Part shown: positions 45,441 to 53,496 of the stretch, piece by piece | Layout: every line of letters starts with the position of its first letter | Numbering within the stretch: position 1 is the stretch's first letter | From: Agromyces sp. Soil535 | GTDB taxonomy: Bacteria > Actinomycetota > Actinomycetes > Actinomycetales > Microbacteriaceae | DNA length: 64,000 bases | Reading direction: 5' to 3' | Assembly: GCF_001428255.1 (NCBI RefSeq) | Contig: NZ_LMRW01000012.1 | Location: 174,027-238,026 of the forward strand | Translations under genes and position numbers: made by a program | Notes under the pieces: generated by a model | Seen by the model: only the letters and a program-made list of their open reading frames with translations | Told to the model about the DNA's origin: nothing | Databases searched by the model: none

Positions 45441-45547
45441 CGCCCTCGGCCGGAGCAAAGCTTCCAGAAGCTGTACGGCTCCTTGCGCCGGATGTTCCTC
45501 CGCCAGGGCTCGGGGGAGTCCGCGCTCTTCGTGAGAGGTCGCGGCAC
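45437..45547 (-). CDS. Candidate 36-aa basic small protein
   Basis: A short ORF whose GTG begins two bases after the stop of the O-antigen-ligase-like gene (TAAGCGTG). It reads PRPLTKSADSPEPWRRN then IRRKEPYSFWKLCSGRGR, rich in Arg and Lys with three aromatic residues close together. I recognise no family. It could be a real small protein translated by reinitiation, or the end of a decayed gene. It ends in a CTAG shared with the opposite-strand gene. Confidence 0.35.
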   Translation of the reverse strand: MPRPLTKSADSPEPWRRNIRRKEPYSFWKLCSGRGR

Positions 45548-45549
45548 GC

Positions 45550-46893
45550 TTAACGAGCGCTCCCGCCACCGCCCGGGAGGTCCTCGATCCGCTCGACCGT
45601 GGGTGCCGGCGGCCGCCCGGCCGCCAGGGCGTCGCGCCAGCTCATATCCCGCGCGGCCTTCACCGCGCAGACCACGAGCAGCATCCAGCCGCCCTCGCCA
45701 AGTGCGAAGCTCTCGGCGAAGCTCGTCACCGCGATGACGACGAGCATGAGTGCGGGCCAGACGTACACGACGCTTCGCCGCGTCGAGGCGAGGAGCCACG
45801 ACCGCACCAGCGCCACGCCGACCAGCCCGATGAACAGGAGCACACCGATCACGCCGACCTGGAAGTACACGTCGACGTATGCACTGAGCGCCGATGCGTG
45901 CGGCCTGCCGGTGGCGAGCTCGATCCACGTGTACGGGGCGTCGTCGGGCCACGACCCGACCCACCCCCAACCCTGCAACGGATTGAAGTTGAGGTACCGG
46001 GAGAGCTCACGCCACACGTCGAGGCGCACGTCGAACTCGGCTCGCGCGTCGAGGAGTCCGATGATCCGGATGCGGACGATCCACGCGGTCACGAGCACGG
46101 CGACGGCGGCCAAGAGCAGCGCCACCTGCCAGCGCCAACGGGTGGCGGGCGCCGCACGACGAAGCCCGTAGAGCGCCGCGAGCGCGACGAGTGCCGCACC
46201 GAGCGCCGCCAAGGTCGTGGGCGAGCCCGAGAGCACGATGCACAGCGACGCCAGCACGATCGAGCCGATGGCCTTGCCGCGCAGCACGATGCGCGTACGC
46301 CACTCGACGATGAACGTGAGCAGGGCGATGAGCGCGACGAACCCGAGCACGTTGCGAGACCCGAACAGCCCCTGGATCGGGCCGAGCCGCACCAGGTCGC
46401 CCTGGATGCCGAGCACGGCGATCGGCATGTCCAGCAGGACGCCCGACAGCACCTCGAGGGCGAGCGAGGCGCCGAGCAGCAGCCGCATCACGTCGCCGAA
46501 GGCGCGCACGATCTGGATCGTGTCGCGCATCAGCGCCACGTACACGCCGATGACGGCGAACGCCACGAGGTAGAGCACGCGCAGCGCGGTCAGCCCGGGG
46601 TCACTGCTCCAGAGCACGGATGCCGCGCACCAGCCGACGAACACGAGGATCGTGATGGGCAGGATGCCGTACCACTCCACGGCACGCCATCTCGCGACGA
46701 GCGAGAGGCCGCACAGCGCGAGGAGCGCCACCAGAGCAGCGAGCAGGCCGGGCCAGCCGATCAGGCTGCGGATCGCATGGGTCGAGAACGCGAAGCCCAC
46801 GGCGAGGAGCGTGAGCGCCTGCGCGAACCTCGCGGAGCCCGCGAACTCGCGCAGGGCGCGGCCGAGGTGCGCGCCGTCGTCGGGATCCGTCAT
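45550..46893 (-). CDS. O-antigen ligase/polymerase-like membrane protein
   Basis: A 447-aa Wzy/WaaL-superfamily protein with about ten to twelve helices. Its marker is the large periplasmic loop: DVWRELSRYLNFNPLQGWGW, then AYVDVYFQVGVIGVLLFIGL. Conserved elements include LGSRNVLGF-like GLFGSRNVLGFVAL with the Arg typical of ligases. Such enzymes polymerise or transfer glycans from polyprenyl-PP donors outside the membrane. It follows a paralogue 52 bases upstream in the same direction, and a 36-codon ORF begins right after it. The cytosolic tail is Pro/Gly-rich. Confidence 0.85.
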   Translation of the reverse strand: MTDPDDGAHLGRALREFAGSARFAQALTLLAVGFAFSTHAIRSLIGWPGLLAALVALLALCGLSLVARWRAVEWYGILPITILVFVGWCAASVLWSSDPGLTALRVLYLVAFAVIGVYVALMRDTIQIVRAFGDVMRLLLGASLALEVLSGVLLDMPIAVLGIQGDLVRLGPIQGLFGSRNVLGFVALIALLTFIVEWRTRIVLRGKAIGSIVLASLCIVLSGSPTTLAALGAALVALAALYGLRRAAPATRWRWQVALLLAAVAVLVTAWIVRIRIIGLLDARAEFDVRLDVWRELSRYLNFNPLQGWGWVGSWPDDAPYTWIELATGRPHASALSAYVDVYFQVGVIGVLLFIGLVGVALVRSWLLASTRRSVVYVWPALMLVVIAVTSFAESFALGEGGWMLLVVCAVKAARDMSWRDALAAGRPPAPTVERIEDLPGGGGSAR

Positions 46894-46945
46894 GGTCGCC
46901 CGCCCCGGCGGGCGCGTCGGGTGTCGGCCGCGGCACGGCGGTCGG

Positions 46946-48304
46946 TCATCGGGTCACCCCGGGCGCCGGCGGCATCCGCGAGGCCGGTACGGGCGGCGGC
47001 TCGGCGGGGAGGGGCTCGGGCGCCCACTGCCGCTGCTTCGTCGACCAGGCGATCGCGATGAGCAGCAGCCATCCGCCCTCCACCAGGAGGCGGCTCTCGG
47101 CGAGGCTCTGGCCGATGAGCGCCACGAGAACGATGAGCGGCACGAGCGCGGCGGCGGAGTGGGGGAGCGGCCGGCCGGCCTCGTCCATCGGGCGATCGAC
47201 GGCGAGGAACCACGAGCGCCAGAGCGACCCGATCACGATCGATGCGAAGGCGATGAGCCCGACGACGCCGAGCTGCATCCAGACGTCGAGCCACGCGTTG
47301 TGCGCCTGCAGGTACTCGACGCCGTTCCGTACCGCGAGCCCGTCGAACGGCTCCACCCATGGGATCCAGTAGCCGACCCATCCCCAGCCGAGCCATGGGC
47401 GCTCCAGGGCGAGCGCGATGACGGCGTTCCAGATGTCGAGCCGACCCGTGAGGTCCTCGCTCTTGCCGAACAGGTCGAGCAGCGAGTTCCAGAACACCAG
47501 GAGCAGGGTGACGGATGCCACGAGCGCGCCGGCGGCCGTCCAGTACACGCCGCGTCGCCGGTCGGGTCCGACCCTCCGCGCCCACATCGCGAACCCGAGC
47601 GCGACGAGCACGATCACGCCGACGAGGATCACCGTCGCCGAACGGGTGAGCAGCATGACGACGCCCGAGACGACGAGCCAGCCGATGCCCTGCGCCCGGC
47701 GCACGCTTCCGGCTGCGAGGAGCGCGCCGAACACGATGAGCCCGAACAGGGCGATCATGCCGAGCAGGTTGCGGCTCGCAACGATGCCCTCGATCGGCCC
47801 GCCCTGGAAGAGCAGGTCGCGCGACCAGTAGAACGCCATGGGCGCGTCGTCGCCGTAGTCGGTGAAGTTCGGCGGCAGGGGCTCCTGCACGAAGATCGCG
47901 ACCCACAGCTCGAAGGCCAGCGAGAGGCCGAGCACCCACTTGATCGCACCGCCGAACGCGCGCACGAAGCGCGTCCAGCCGAGGCACAGGGCGAGCGCGA
48001 CGGCCGTGAACGTCGTCGCGAGCGTGAACGCAACGCCGAGTGCCGACCCTGCGGGATAGGCCGACCAGGCGATGGAGAGCGTCGCGAGCAGGAGGAACGC
48101 CAGCGTCGACTTGGGCACCCGGCGCCACCGCCATGCGGGGCGCTCGGCGACGACGAGCGCGACCGCCCCGGCGACCACGACGAGGGCGACCGCCGCGAAG
48201 CCCCACCAGCCGAGCAGGTTGCGCCAGAACTGGCCGGCGAGCACCGTGAACAGCGCGAGCGTCGCGTACGCGCCGATGAGCGTGCGGCGTCGGCCGTTGG
48301 TCAT
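46946..48304 (-). CDS. O-antigen ligase/polymerase-like membrane protein (paralogue)
   Basis: A 452-aa protein related to the next gene on its strand. GIVASRNLLGMIALFGLIVF corresponds to the SRN-LG-alignment of the ligase family, and the periplasmic loop holds GRLDIWNAVIALALERPWLG, then WGWVGYW and QAHNAWLDVWMQLGVVGLIA. The H-N-x-x-L/W-D-x-x-x-Q-L-G pattern is the Wzy_C/O-antigen-ligase hallmark. About eleven helices, with a Pro-rich tail. ATG 48304 is chosen because a TAGCCT box ends seven bases upstream; the frame stays open above it. The two paralogues may act at different acceptors. Confidence 0.87.
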   Translation of the reverse strand: MTNGRRRTLIGAYATLALFTVLAGQFWRNLLGWWGFAAVALVVVAGAVALVVAERPAWRWRRVPKSTLAFLLLATLSIAWSAYPAGSALGVAFTLATTFTAVALALCLGWTRFVRAFGGAIKWVLGLSLAFELWVAIFVQEPLPPNFTDYGDDAPMAFYWSRDLLFQGGPIEGIVASRNLLGMIALFGLIVFGALLAAGSVRRAQGIGWLVVSGVVMLLTRSATVILVGVIVLVALGFAMWARRVGPDRRRGVYWTAAGALVASVTLLLVFWNSLLDLFGKSEDLTGRLDIWNAVIALALERPWLGWGWVGYWIPWVEPFDGLAVRNGVEYLQAHNAWLDVWMQLGVVGLIAFASIVIGSLWRSWFLAVDRPMDEAGRPLPHSAAALVPLIVLVALIGQSLAESRLLVEGGWLLLIAIAWSTKQRQWAPEPLPAEPPPVPASRMPPAPGVTR

Positions 48305-48311
48305 GGCTCCA

Positions 48312-48317
48312 AGGCTA
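48312..48317 (-). promoter_or_regulatory. -10 box of the ligase-like gene (leaderless)
   Basis: TAGCCT on the minus strand ends seven bases before the ATG at 48304. Confidence 0.5.
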
Positions 48318-48383
48318 GACGAACGCGGCGGCGTGTACGTCGCGTTCGGCGGTGCGCCGGGCGGGGACCGGCGCACGACGTAC

Positions 48384-49562
48384 TCAGACGAACGCCGCCT
48401 TGCCCGTGATGCTGCGGCCGACGATGAGCGTGTTCATCTCGCGGGTGCCCTCGTAGGAGTAGAACGCCTCGGCGTCGGCGAAGAACCGGGCGACGTCGTA
48501 GTCGAGCACGATGCCGTTGCCTCCGCATGCCTCGCGCGCCCAGGCGACGGTCTCGCGCGTGCGCGCCGTGGTGTAGGCCTTCGCGAGGGCCGAGTGCTCG
48601 TCGCGCTGCTCGCCGCGGTCGAGCATCTCGGACACGCGGACCACCATGCCGAGCGAGGCGGTGATGTTGCCGAGGCACTTCACGAGGAGGTCCTGGATGA
48701 GCTGGTGGGATCCGATGGTCTTGCCGAACTGCACCCGGTCGGCGGCGTACCTCACGGCCGCCTCATAGGCCCCGATCGCGGTGCCGACGGCGCCCCATGC
48801 GACCTCCGCGCGCGTGAGGCGCAGGACGCTCGCGGTGTCCTTGAACGAGTTCGCGTTCTGGAGGCGGAGCGACTCGGGCACGACCACGTTCTCGAGCATG
48901 ATGTCGGCGTTCTGCACGGTGCGCAGGCTGATCTTGCGTTCGATCTTCGTGGCGGTGTAGCCGGGGGTCGAGGTCGGCACGATGAAGCCCTTGACCTGGC
49001 TGTCCTCGACGTCCTTCGCCCAGATGATGGTGATGTCCGAGAACGTGGCGTTGCCGATCCAGCGCTTGGCGCCGTTCAGCACCCATGTGTCGCCGTCGCG
49101 CTTCGCGGTCGTGCGCAGGCCCTGTGCCGAATCGGAGCCCGAGAGCGGTTCGGTGAGTCCGAACGCGCCGACGACCTCGCCGCTCGCGAGCCTGGGGATC
49201 CACTCCGCACGCTGCTCCGCCGAGCCGCACACGCTGATCGCGCCGGTCGCGAGGCCGTTCTGCACGCCGACGAACGTCGCCATCGACGGGTCAACGCGCG
49301 CGAGTTCGAGCTGCACGAAGCCGCGGAACACGGCCGAGTTCTCGAACGGCTTCGTCTCATCCCACGCGTAGGAGAGCGTGCCGAGCTCGGCGAGGGGCTT
49401 CACGACCTGCATCGGGAACTCCGCCCGATCCCAGTACTCGGCGGCGATCGGCTTGACCTCGGCCTCGAGCCACGCGCGGAGGTTCGCGAGTGCCTCCTTC
49501 TCGGGATCGGTGAGGAGGGACTCGTAGGCGTAGAAGTCGCTCGCGAGCGTCTCGAAGGTCAT
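48384..49562 (-). CDS. Acyl-CoA dehydrogenase (glutaryl-CoA-dehydrogenase-like)
   Basis: A 392-aa flavin enzyme that introduces an alpha-beta double bond into an acyl-CoA. Family signatures: GAFGLTEPLSGSDSAQGLRT, WVLNGAKRWIGNATFSDI, DRVQFGKTIGSHQLIQDLLV, AREACGGNGIVLDYDVARFF and the C-terminal YEGTREMNTLIVGRSITG. The LLTDPEKEALANLRAWLE N-terminus and the GTRE-x-NTLI-GR ending are closest to glutaryl-CoA/short-chain types. The ATG has GGAG upstream, with a TAGGCT box further up. It is divergent from manA and not obviously linked to glycan genes. Confidence 0.9.
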   Translation of the reverse strand: MTFETLASDFYAYESLLTDPEKEALANLRAWLEAEVKPIAAEYWDRAEFPMQVVKPLAELGTLSYAWDETKPFENSAVFRGFVQLELARVDPSMATFVGVQNGLATGAISVCGSAEQRAEWIPRLASGEVVGAFGLTEPLSGSDSAQGLRTTAKRDGDTWVLNGAKRWIGNATFSDITIIWAKDVEDSQVKGFIVPTSTPGYTATKIERKISLRTVQNADIMLENVVVPESLRLQNANSFKDTASVLRLTRAEVAWGAVGTAIGAYEAAVRYAADRVQFGKTIGSHQLIQDLLVKCLGNITASLGMVVRVSEMLDRGEQRDEHSALAKAYTTARTRETVAWAREACGGNGIVLDYDVARFFADAEAFYSYEGTREMNTLIVGRSITGKAAFV

Positions 49563-49666
49563 GACTGCTCCAATGCATCGTCGGATGCCACGAGCCTAGG
49601 CGGGCCCGGGCGGCGGTCGAAGGCGTTGGTAGTTTGGACCCAAACACGGCGAAGGGACCATCGAGG
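49563..49666. other. Divergent promoter region between acyl-CoA dehydrogenase and manA
   Basis: It holds a TAGGCT -10-like box for the minus-strand gene (complement near 49593-49598) and TAGTTT (49630-49635) for manA. No further gene was seen. Confidence 0.45.
49630..49635 (+). promoter_or_regulatory. -10 box of manA
   Basis: TAGTTT lies 31 bases before the manA ATG at 49667, leaving a leader of about 25 bases that contains the AAGGGA ribosome-binding site. Confidence 0.5.
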
Positions 49667-50920
49667 ATGTTTGTGGCGATCGGCAACACCCCCCGCGACT
49701 ACGCATGGGGCTCCATCAGTGCGATCGCGGAGTTCCGCGGCGTCGCGCCATCGGGCGCGCCCGAGGCGGAGCTCTGGCTGGGGGCGCACGCGGGGTCGCC
49801 GGCGACGGTGGCCGACGCGGCATCCGTGGGTCACGCCGACCTCGCCGAGTGGATCGCGGCGGAGCCCGAGCCCGCGCTCGGACCGGCACTCGCCGCGCAC
49901 GGCGCCCGCCTGCCGTTCCTGCTGAAGCTGCTCGCCGCGGCCGAGCCGCTCTCGCTGCAGGCGCATCCGACCCCCGAGCAGGCGCGTGCCGGGTTCGCCC
50001 GCGAGGAGGCCGAGGGCATCCCGGTGACGGCGTACGACCGCAACTACCGCGACGCGTTCCACAAGCCCGAGCTCATCGTGGCCGTGAGCGACACGTTCGA
50101 CGCCCTCTCGGGATTCCGGCCGCTCGACGAGCTGACGGGCGTGCTCGCGACGCTCAGGGCGGCGGATGCCGCGGACGCCGCTCCCGAGCCGGGTGCACTC
50201 GACCTGCTGGCCGCGCACCTCGACACTGCCGATCCGCTGCGCGACACAGTCGAGTGGTTGCTGCGCGACGGGCGGGGCGGCGACACGGGGGAGGCCGCCT
50301 GGGTCACGGAGCGGGTGACGACGCTTGCGGCATCCGAGGTCGCCCGGCGCTCTCCGTACGCGCTCTCGTTCGAGACCGTCGGCGCGCTGGCCGACGTCTA
50401 TCCGGGCGACCCCGGCATCGTGATCTCCCTGCTGCTCAACCGGGTGCGGCTGCGACGCGGTGAGGCGCTCTACCTCGCGGCGGGCAACATCCACGCGTAC
50501 CTCGCGGGCCTCGGCATCGAGCTCATGGCCGCGAGCGACAACGTGCTGCGCGGGGGGTTGACGCCCAAGCACATCGACGTGACCGAGCTGCTCGACGTGC
50601 TCGACTTCACCCCGATCGCGCCGCCCAGGCTCGAGCCCGAGGAGGTCGGACGCGGCGTCGTCGCGTTCCGGCCCGACGTTCCCGACTTCGTGCTCTACCG
50701 GGCCGAGCCTGGAGCAGCGGATGCCGCGCGCGTCGCGCTCGACGGGCCCGCCATCGTGCTCGCCGAGGCCGGTGCGATCCGGCTCGCCGGTTCGTCGGGC
50801 GAGGCCTCGGTCGCGCGCGGCGAGGCGGTGTACGTCACGCCCGAGGAGGGCGAGCTCGAGGTGGCGGGCGACGGGATCGCGTGGATCGCGACGACGGGCT
50901 CGCCCGCGGCATCCGCCTGA
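49667..50920 (+). CDS. manA: Mannose-6-phosphate isomerase, class I
   Basis: A 417-aa zinc enzyme interconverting fructose-6-phosphate and mannose-6-phosphate, the entry to GDP-mannose. Signatures are FVAIGNTPRDYAWGS at the start, the zinc ligands in LSLQAHPTPEQA and HKPELIVAVSDTFDALSGFR, and YLAAGNIHAYLAGLGIELMA with NVLRGGLTPKHIDV. ATG 49667 has AAGGGA nine bases upstream; an earlier TTG (49634) sits inside the -10 box. Supplies substrate for ManB (59.2 kb) and indirectly for Gmd. Confidence 0.94.
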   Translation: MFVAIGNTPRDYAWGSISAIAEFRGVAPSGAPEAELWLGAHAGSPATVADAASVGHADLAEWIAAEPEPALGPALAAHGARLPFLLKLLAAAEPLSLQAHPTPEQARAGFAREEAEGIPVTAYDRNYRDAFHKPELIVAVSDTFDALSGFRPLDELTGVLATLRAADAADAAPEPGALDLLAAHLDTADPLRDTVEWLLRDGRGGDTGEAAWVTERVTTLAASEVARRSPYALSFETVGALADVYPGDPGIVISLLLNRVRLRRGEALYLAAGNIHAYLAGLGIELMAASDNVLRGGLTPKHIDVTELLDVLDFTPIAPPRLEPEEVGRGVVAFRPDVPDFVLYRAEPGAADAARVALDGPAIVLAEAGAIRLAGSSGEASVARGEAVYVTPEEGELEVAGDGIAWIATTGSPAASA

Positions 50921-50929
50921 CTCCATTCG

Positions 50930-50965
50930 CGAGTTGCCCGAATCCGTAGGGATTCGGGCAACTCG
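50930..50965. terminator. Bidirectional terminator hairpin
   Basis: A perfect 16-bp stem (50930-50945 with 50950-50965) with a four-base GTAG loop lies between convergent manA and the GlxA-type gene. It is the strongest hairpin in the window. Confidence 0.85.
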
Positions 50966-50980
50966 ACAGCGGCTCCGGGA

Positions 50981-51961
50981 TCAGCTCGCGACGGCGACCT
51001 CGCGTGCAGTGGCCTCGCGGAGGCCGAACACGCGCCGGTACTGCGTGGGCGTCGTCTGCAGCACCTTCAGGAAGTGGTGGCGCATCACCGCCGCGGCCCC
51101 GAAGCCCGTCTCGCGGGCGATCTCCTCGAGCGTGAACGACGTCGATTCGAGCAACTGCTGCGCCCTCAGCAGTCGCTGGCGGTTGAGCCACGCGTTGGGG
51201 GTCGTGCCCGTCTCGGCGCGGAACCGACGCGCGAACGTGCGGGGCGACATGAGCGCCTTGCGTGCGAGCAGGTCGACAGTGAGGTCCTCGTCGAGGTGCT
51301 CGAGCATCCACTCGGTGACCTTGGCGAACGAGTCGCTGTGGCACTCGGGCACGGGCGTCTGGATGAACTGCGACTGGCCGCCGTCGCGCTGCGGCGGTAC
51401 GACCATGCGCCGCGCGACGATGTTCGCGGCGCTCGCGCCGAGCTCGGTGCGCACGATGTGCAGCGCGGCGTCGATGCCGGCCGCCGTGCCGGCGCCCGTG
51501 ACGACCTTGTCGTCCTGCACGAACAGCACGTCGGGGTCGACGTCGGTCTCGGGGAACATCTCGGCGAGGCGGTCGGTGTACATCCAGTGGGTGGTCGACC
51601 GGCGGCCGTCGAGCACGCCCGCGTGACCGAGCGTGAACGCGCCGGAGCAGACCGAGAGCACCCAGGCGCCGCGCTCGACGGCGTGACGGATGACGTCGAG
51701 CACGCGCCCGTCGGGCGGCGTGTCGATGAGGGAGGCGGGCACCGCCACCAGGTCGGCCTCGTACGCGAAGTCGAGCCCCTCGTGCACGACGACGTCGAAG
51801 CCGAGCTTCGTCGGGATGGGGCCGGGGTCGGCGGCGACGACGTGGAAGTCGAAGGTGGGGCCGCCCTGCTCGCTGCGATCGATGCCGAAGACCTCGCAGA
51901 TCACGCCGAATTCGAACGGCGCCATCTGCGGAACGGCGATGCAGGCGATGGTCTGGAGCAC
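50981..51961 (-). CDS. GlxA-family AraC-type transcriptional regulator
   Basis: A 326-aa regulator with an N-terminal DJ-1/PfpI-like domain (about 1-180; WVLSVCSGAFTLGHAGVLDG has the nucleophile-elbow Cys, and VVTGAGTAAGIDAALHIV is typical of GlxA proteins) and a C-terminal AraC helix-turn-helix pair (about 215-315; LDEDLTVDLLARKALMSPRT and LEEIARETGFGAAAVMRHHF). The GTG has GGAGG five bases upstream. Ligands are unknown. It is divergent from a 49-aa membrane protein; symmetric TGGCAG half-sites fill the gap, so it probably controls that gene and itself. Confidence 0.9.
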   Translation of the reverse strand: MLQTIACIAVPQMAPFEFGVICEVFGIDRSEQGGPTFDFHVVAADPGPIPTKLGFDVVVHEGLDFAYEADLVAVPASLIDTPPDGRVLDVIRHAVERGAWVLSVCSGAFTLGHAGVLDGRRSTTHWMYTDRLAEMFPETDVDPDVLFVQDDKVVTGAGTAAGIDAALHIVRTELGASAANIVARRMVVPPQRDGGQSQFIQTPVPECHSDSFAKVTEWMLEHLDEDLTVDLLARKALMSPRTFARRFRAETGTTPNAWLNRQRLLRAQQLLESTSFTLEEIARETGFGAAAVMRHHFLKVLQTTPTQYRRVFGLREATAREVAVAS

Positions 51962-51974
51962 GGGATCCTCCGAA

Positions 51975-52047
51975 TGGCAGAAATAGATCGTTCATGTGTC
52001 ACTCTGCCACTATCGGCAGGATGTTGCAAGGAGTACAATTTCTGCCA
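51975..52047. promoter_or_regulatory. Operator-like cluster of TGGCAG half-sites
   Basis: TGGCAGAAAT (51975-51984) and its exact reverse complement ATTTCTGCCA (52038-52047) flank an inner CTGCC/GGCAG repeat (52004-52008 and 52015-52019). One arm overlaps the -10 box and start of the 49-aa gene, which suits a regulator site. The natural candidate is the neighbouring GlxA-type protein. Confidence 0.55.
52034..52039 (+). promoter_or_regulatory. -10 box of the 49-aa gene (leaderless)
   Basis: TACAAT ends seven bases before the ATG at 52047. An AGGAG lies too far upstream (about 14 bases) to serve that start well. Confidence 0.65.
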
Positions 52048-52196
52048 TGACCATCATAGTGTTCCTCGTCCTCGCGGGACTCGCCCTCTGGGGAGTGCTC
52101 GCCACCGTGCTGCGCCTCGACACCGACGGTTATGGTCGCCCCGAGATCCGGGACCGGAACCGGCACGTCGAGAAGCTGCCCACACGCGTCGTCTGA
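52047..52196 (+). CDS. Small single-pass membrane protein
   Basis: A 49-aa protein of unknown function. Residues about 2-21 are strongly hydrophobic (TIIVFLVLAGLALWGVLATV); the rest is a charged tail with DTDGYGRPEIRDRNRHVEK. It starts with a consensus-like leaderless promoter and shares the intergenic repeats of the GlxA-type regulator, so it looks like a genuine, regulated gene. Similar one-helix proteins are common in actinobacteria, with no known role. Confidence 0.7.
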   Translation: MTIIVFLVLAGLALWGVLATVLRLDTDGYGRPEIRDRNRHVEKLPTRVV

Positions 52197-52342
52197 TCCC
52201 GACCGGGCCCGACGTCGCCGCGATGTCGCGCGCCCGGACCCATCCGGCCGTCTCCTGCAGCTGACGCCCGCGGGTGCGGCGTCGTCCGCCCCATTACGAT
52301 CGGGGTGAGCGTGCGGACCTCCCGTGTGCGGGAAGCGGGAAC
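52197..52342. other. 146-base gap before galE
   Basis: TACGAT (52295-52300) is a plausible -10 box for galE, giving a leader of about 36 bases with GGGA near the ATG. Nothing else was recognised. Confidence 0.35.
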
Positions 52343-53308
52343 ATGAGCTGGCTGGTCACCGGAGGTGCCGGGTACATCGGGTCGCACGTCGTGCGGGCGT
52401 TCGCCGAACAGGGCATCGACACCGTCGTCGTCGACGATCTCTCGTCGGGTCGGCACAGCTTCCTCCCACAAGGCGCGGCGTTCGCGCATGGGACGATCCT
52501 CGACGGCCCTGCGCTCGAGGCCACGATCCGTCGCTACAGCGTGCAGGGGGTCGTGCACCTGGCCGGCTTCAAGTACGCGGGCGTCTCGGTCTCGCGTCCG
52601 CTGCACACCTACCAGCAGAACGTGACCGGCACCGCGACGCTCCTCGCTGCGATGGAGGCCACCGGTGTCGATCGCATCGTGTTCTCGTCGAGCGCGGCCG
52701 TGTATGGCACGCCCGACGTCGACCTCGTGACCGAGGAGACGCCGCAGCATCCGGAATCGCCGTACGGGGAGTCCAAGCTCATCGGCGAGTGGCTGCTCGC
52801 CGACCAGGCGCGCGCCACGGGACTGCGGCACACGAGCCTGCGGTACTTCAACGTCGTCGGCTCGGGTACGACCGAGGTGTTCGATCCCAGCCCCCACAAC
52901 CTGTTCCCGCTCGTCTTCGACGCGCTCCTCGAGGGCCGCACGCCGCGTATCAACGGCGACGACTACCCGACCCCCGACGGCACGTGCGTGCGCGACTACC
53001 TCCACGTGGCCGACCTCGCCGCCGCCCACGTCGTGGCCGCGCGCCGGCTCGACGCGGGCGAGCCGCTCGAACCCGTGTACAACCTCGGCTCCGGCGACGG
53101 CGTCTCGGTGGGCGAGATCATGCGCGCGGTGGCCGCCGTCACGGGCGTCGAGTTCACGCCCGAGATCGGTCCGCGACGTCCGGGCGACCCGGCGCGCATC
53201 GTCGCGTCCGGCGAGCTGGCTGCGCGAGACCTCGACTGGCGGATGCGGCACTCGCTCTCGCAGATGGTGGAGAGCGCGTGGGAGGCCCGCCGCGCGGCAA
53301 CCGAGTGA
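52343..53308 (+). CDS. galE: UDP-glucose 4-epimerase
   Basis: A 321-aa extended SDR that interconverts UDP-glucose and UDP-galactose. The NAD site is WLVTGGAGYIGSHVVRAFAE, with HLAGFKYAGVSVSRPLHTYQ, IVFSSSAAVYGTPDVD, the catalytic YGESKLIGEWLL and LRYFNVVGSG. CVRDYLHVADLAAAHV and YNLGSGDGVSVGEIMRAV are GalE signatures. The ATG has GGGA upstream. Its product would serve galactose-containing wall or surface glycans made by this locus or elsewhere. Confidence 0.93.
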   Translation: MSWLVTGGAGYIGSHVVRAFAEQGIDTVVVDDLSSGRHSFLPQGAAFAHGTILDGPALEATIRRYSVQGVVHLAGFKYAGVSVSRPLHTYQQNVTGTATLLAAMEATGVDRIVFSSSAAVYGTPDVDLVTEETPQHPESPYGESKLIGEWLLADQARATGLRHTSLRYFNVVGSGTTEVFDPSPHNLFPLVFDALLEGRTPRINGDDYPTPDGTCVRDYLHVADLAAAHVVAARRLDAGEPLEPVYNLGSGDGVSVGEIMRAVAAVTGVEFTPEIGPRRPGDPARIVASGELAARDLDWRMRHSLSQMVESAWEARRAATE

Positions 53309-53417
53309 CTGTTCACGTCGGGAACGGGCGTCGAAAGATCACATCTCCGGAACACCGTCGGCGTGTCGCGGCCGGGTTGAAGCCTCGACGGCCGGTTGAG
53401 GGTTTACCATCTGCGAC

Positions 53418-53447
53418 TTGACTCTCACGAATTACACCGGTGTAATT
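53418..53447 (+). promoter_or_regulatory. whiB promoter with overlapping perfect palindrome
   Basis: TTGACT (53418-53423), a 17-base spacer and TGTAAT (53441-53446) form a near-consensus promoter. An 18-base perfect palindrome (53430-53447, AATTACACC and its complement) covers most of the spacer and the -10 box, which fits repressor control. The predicted start lies near 53453, about 44 bases before the ATG at 53497. Confidence 0.7.
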
Positions 53448-53496
53448 GGTCATGACACACCCTCTGGGTGGTCGGTACAACTGGGTGGGAGACGAT

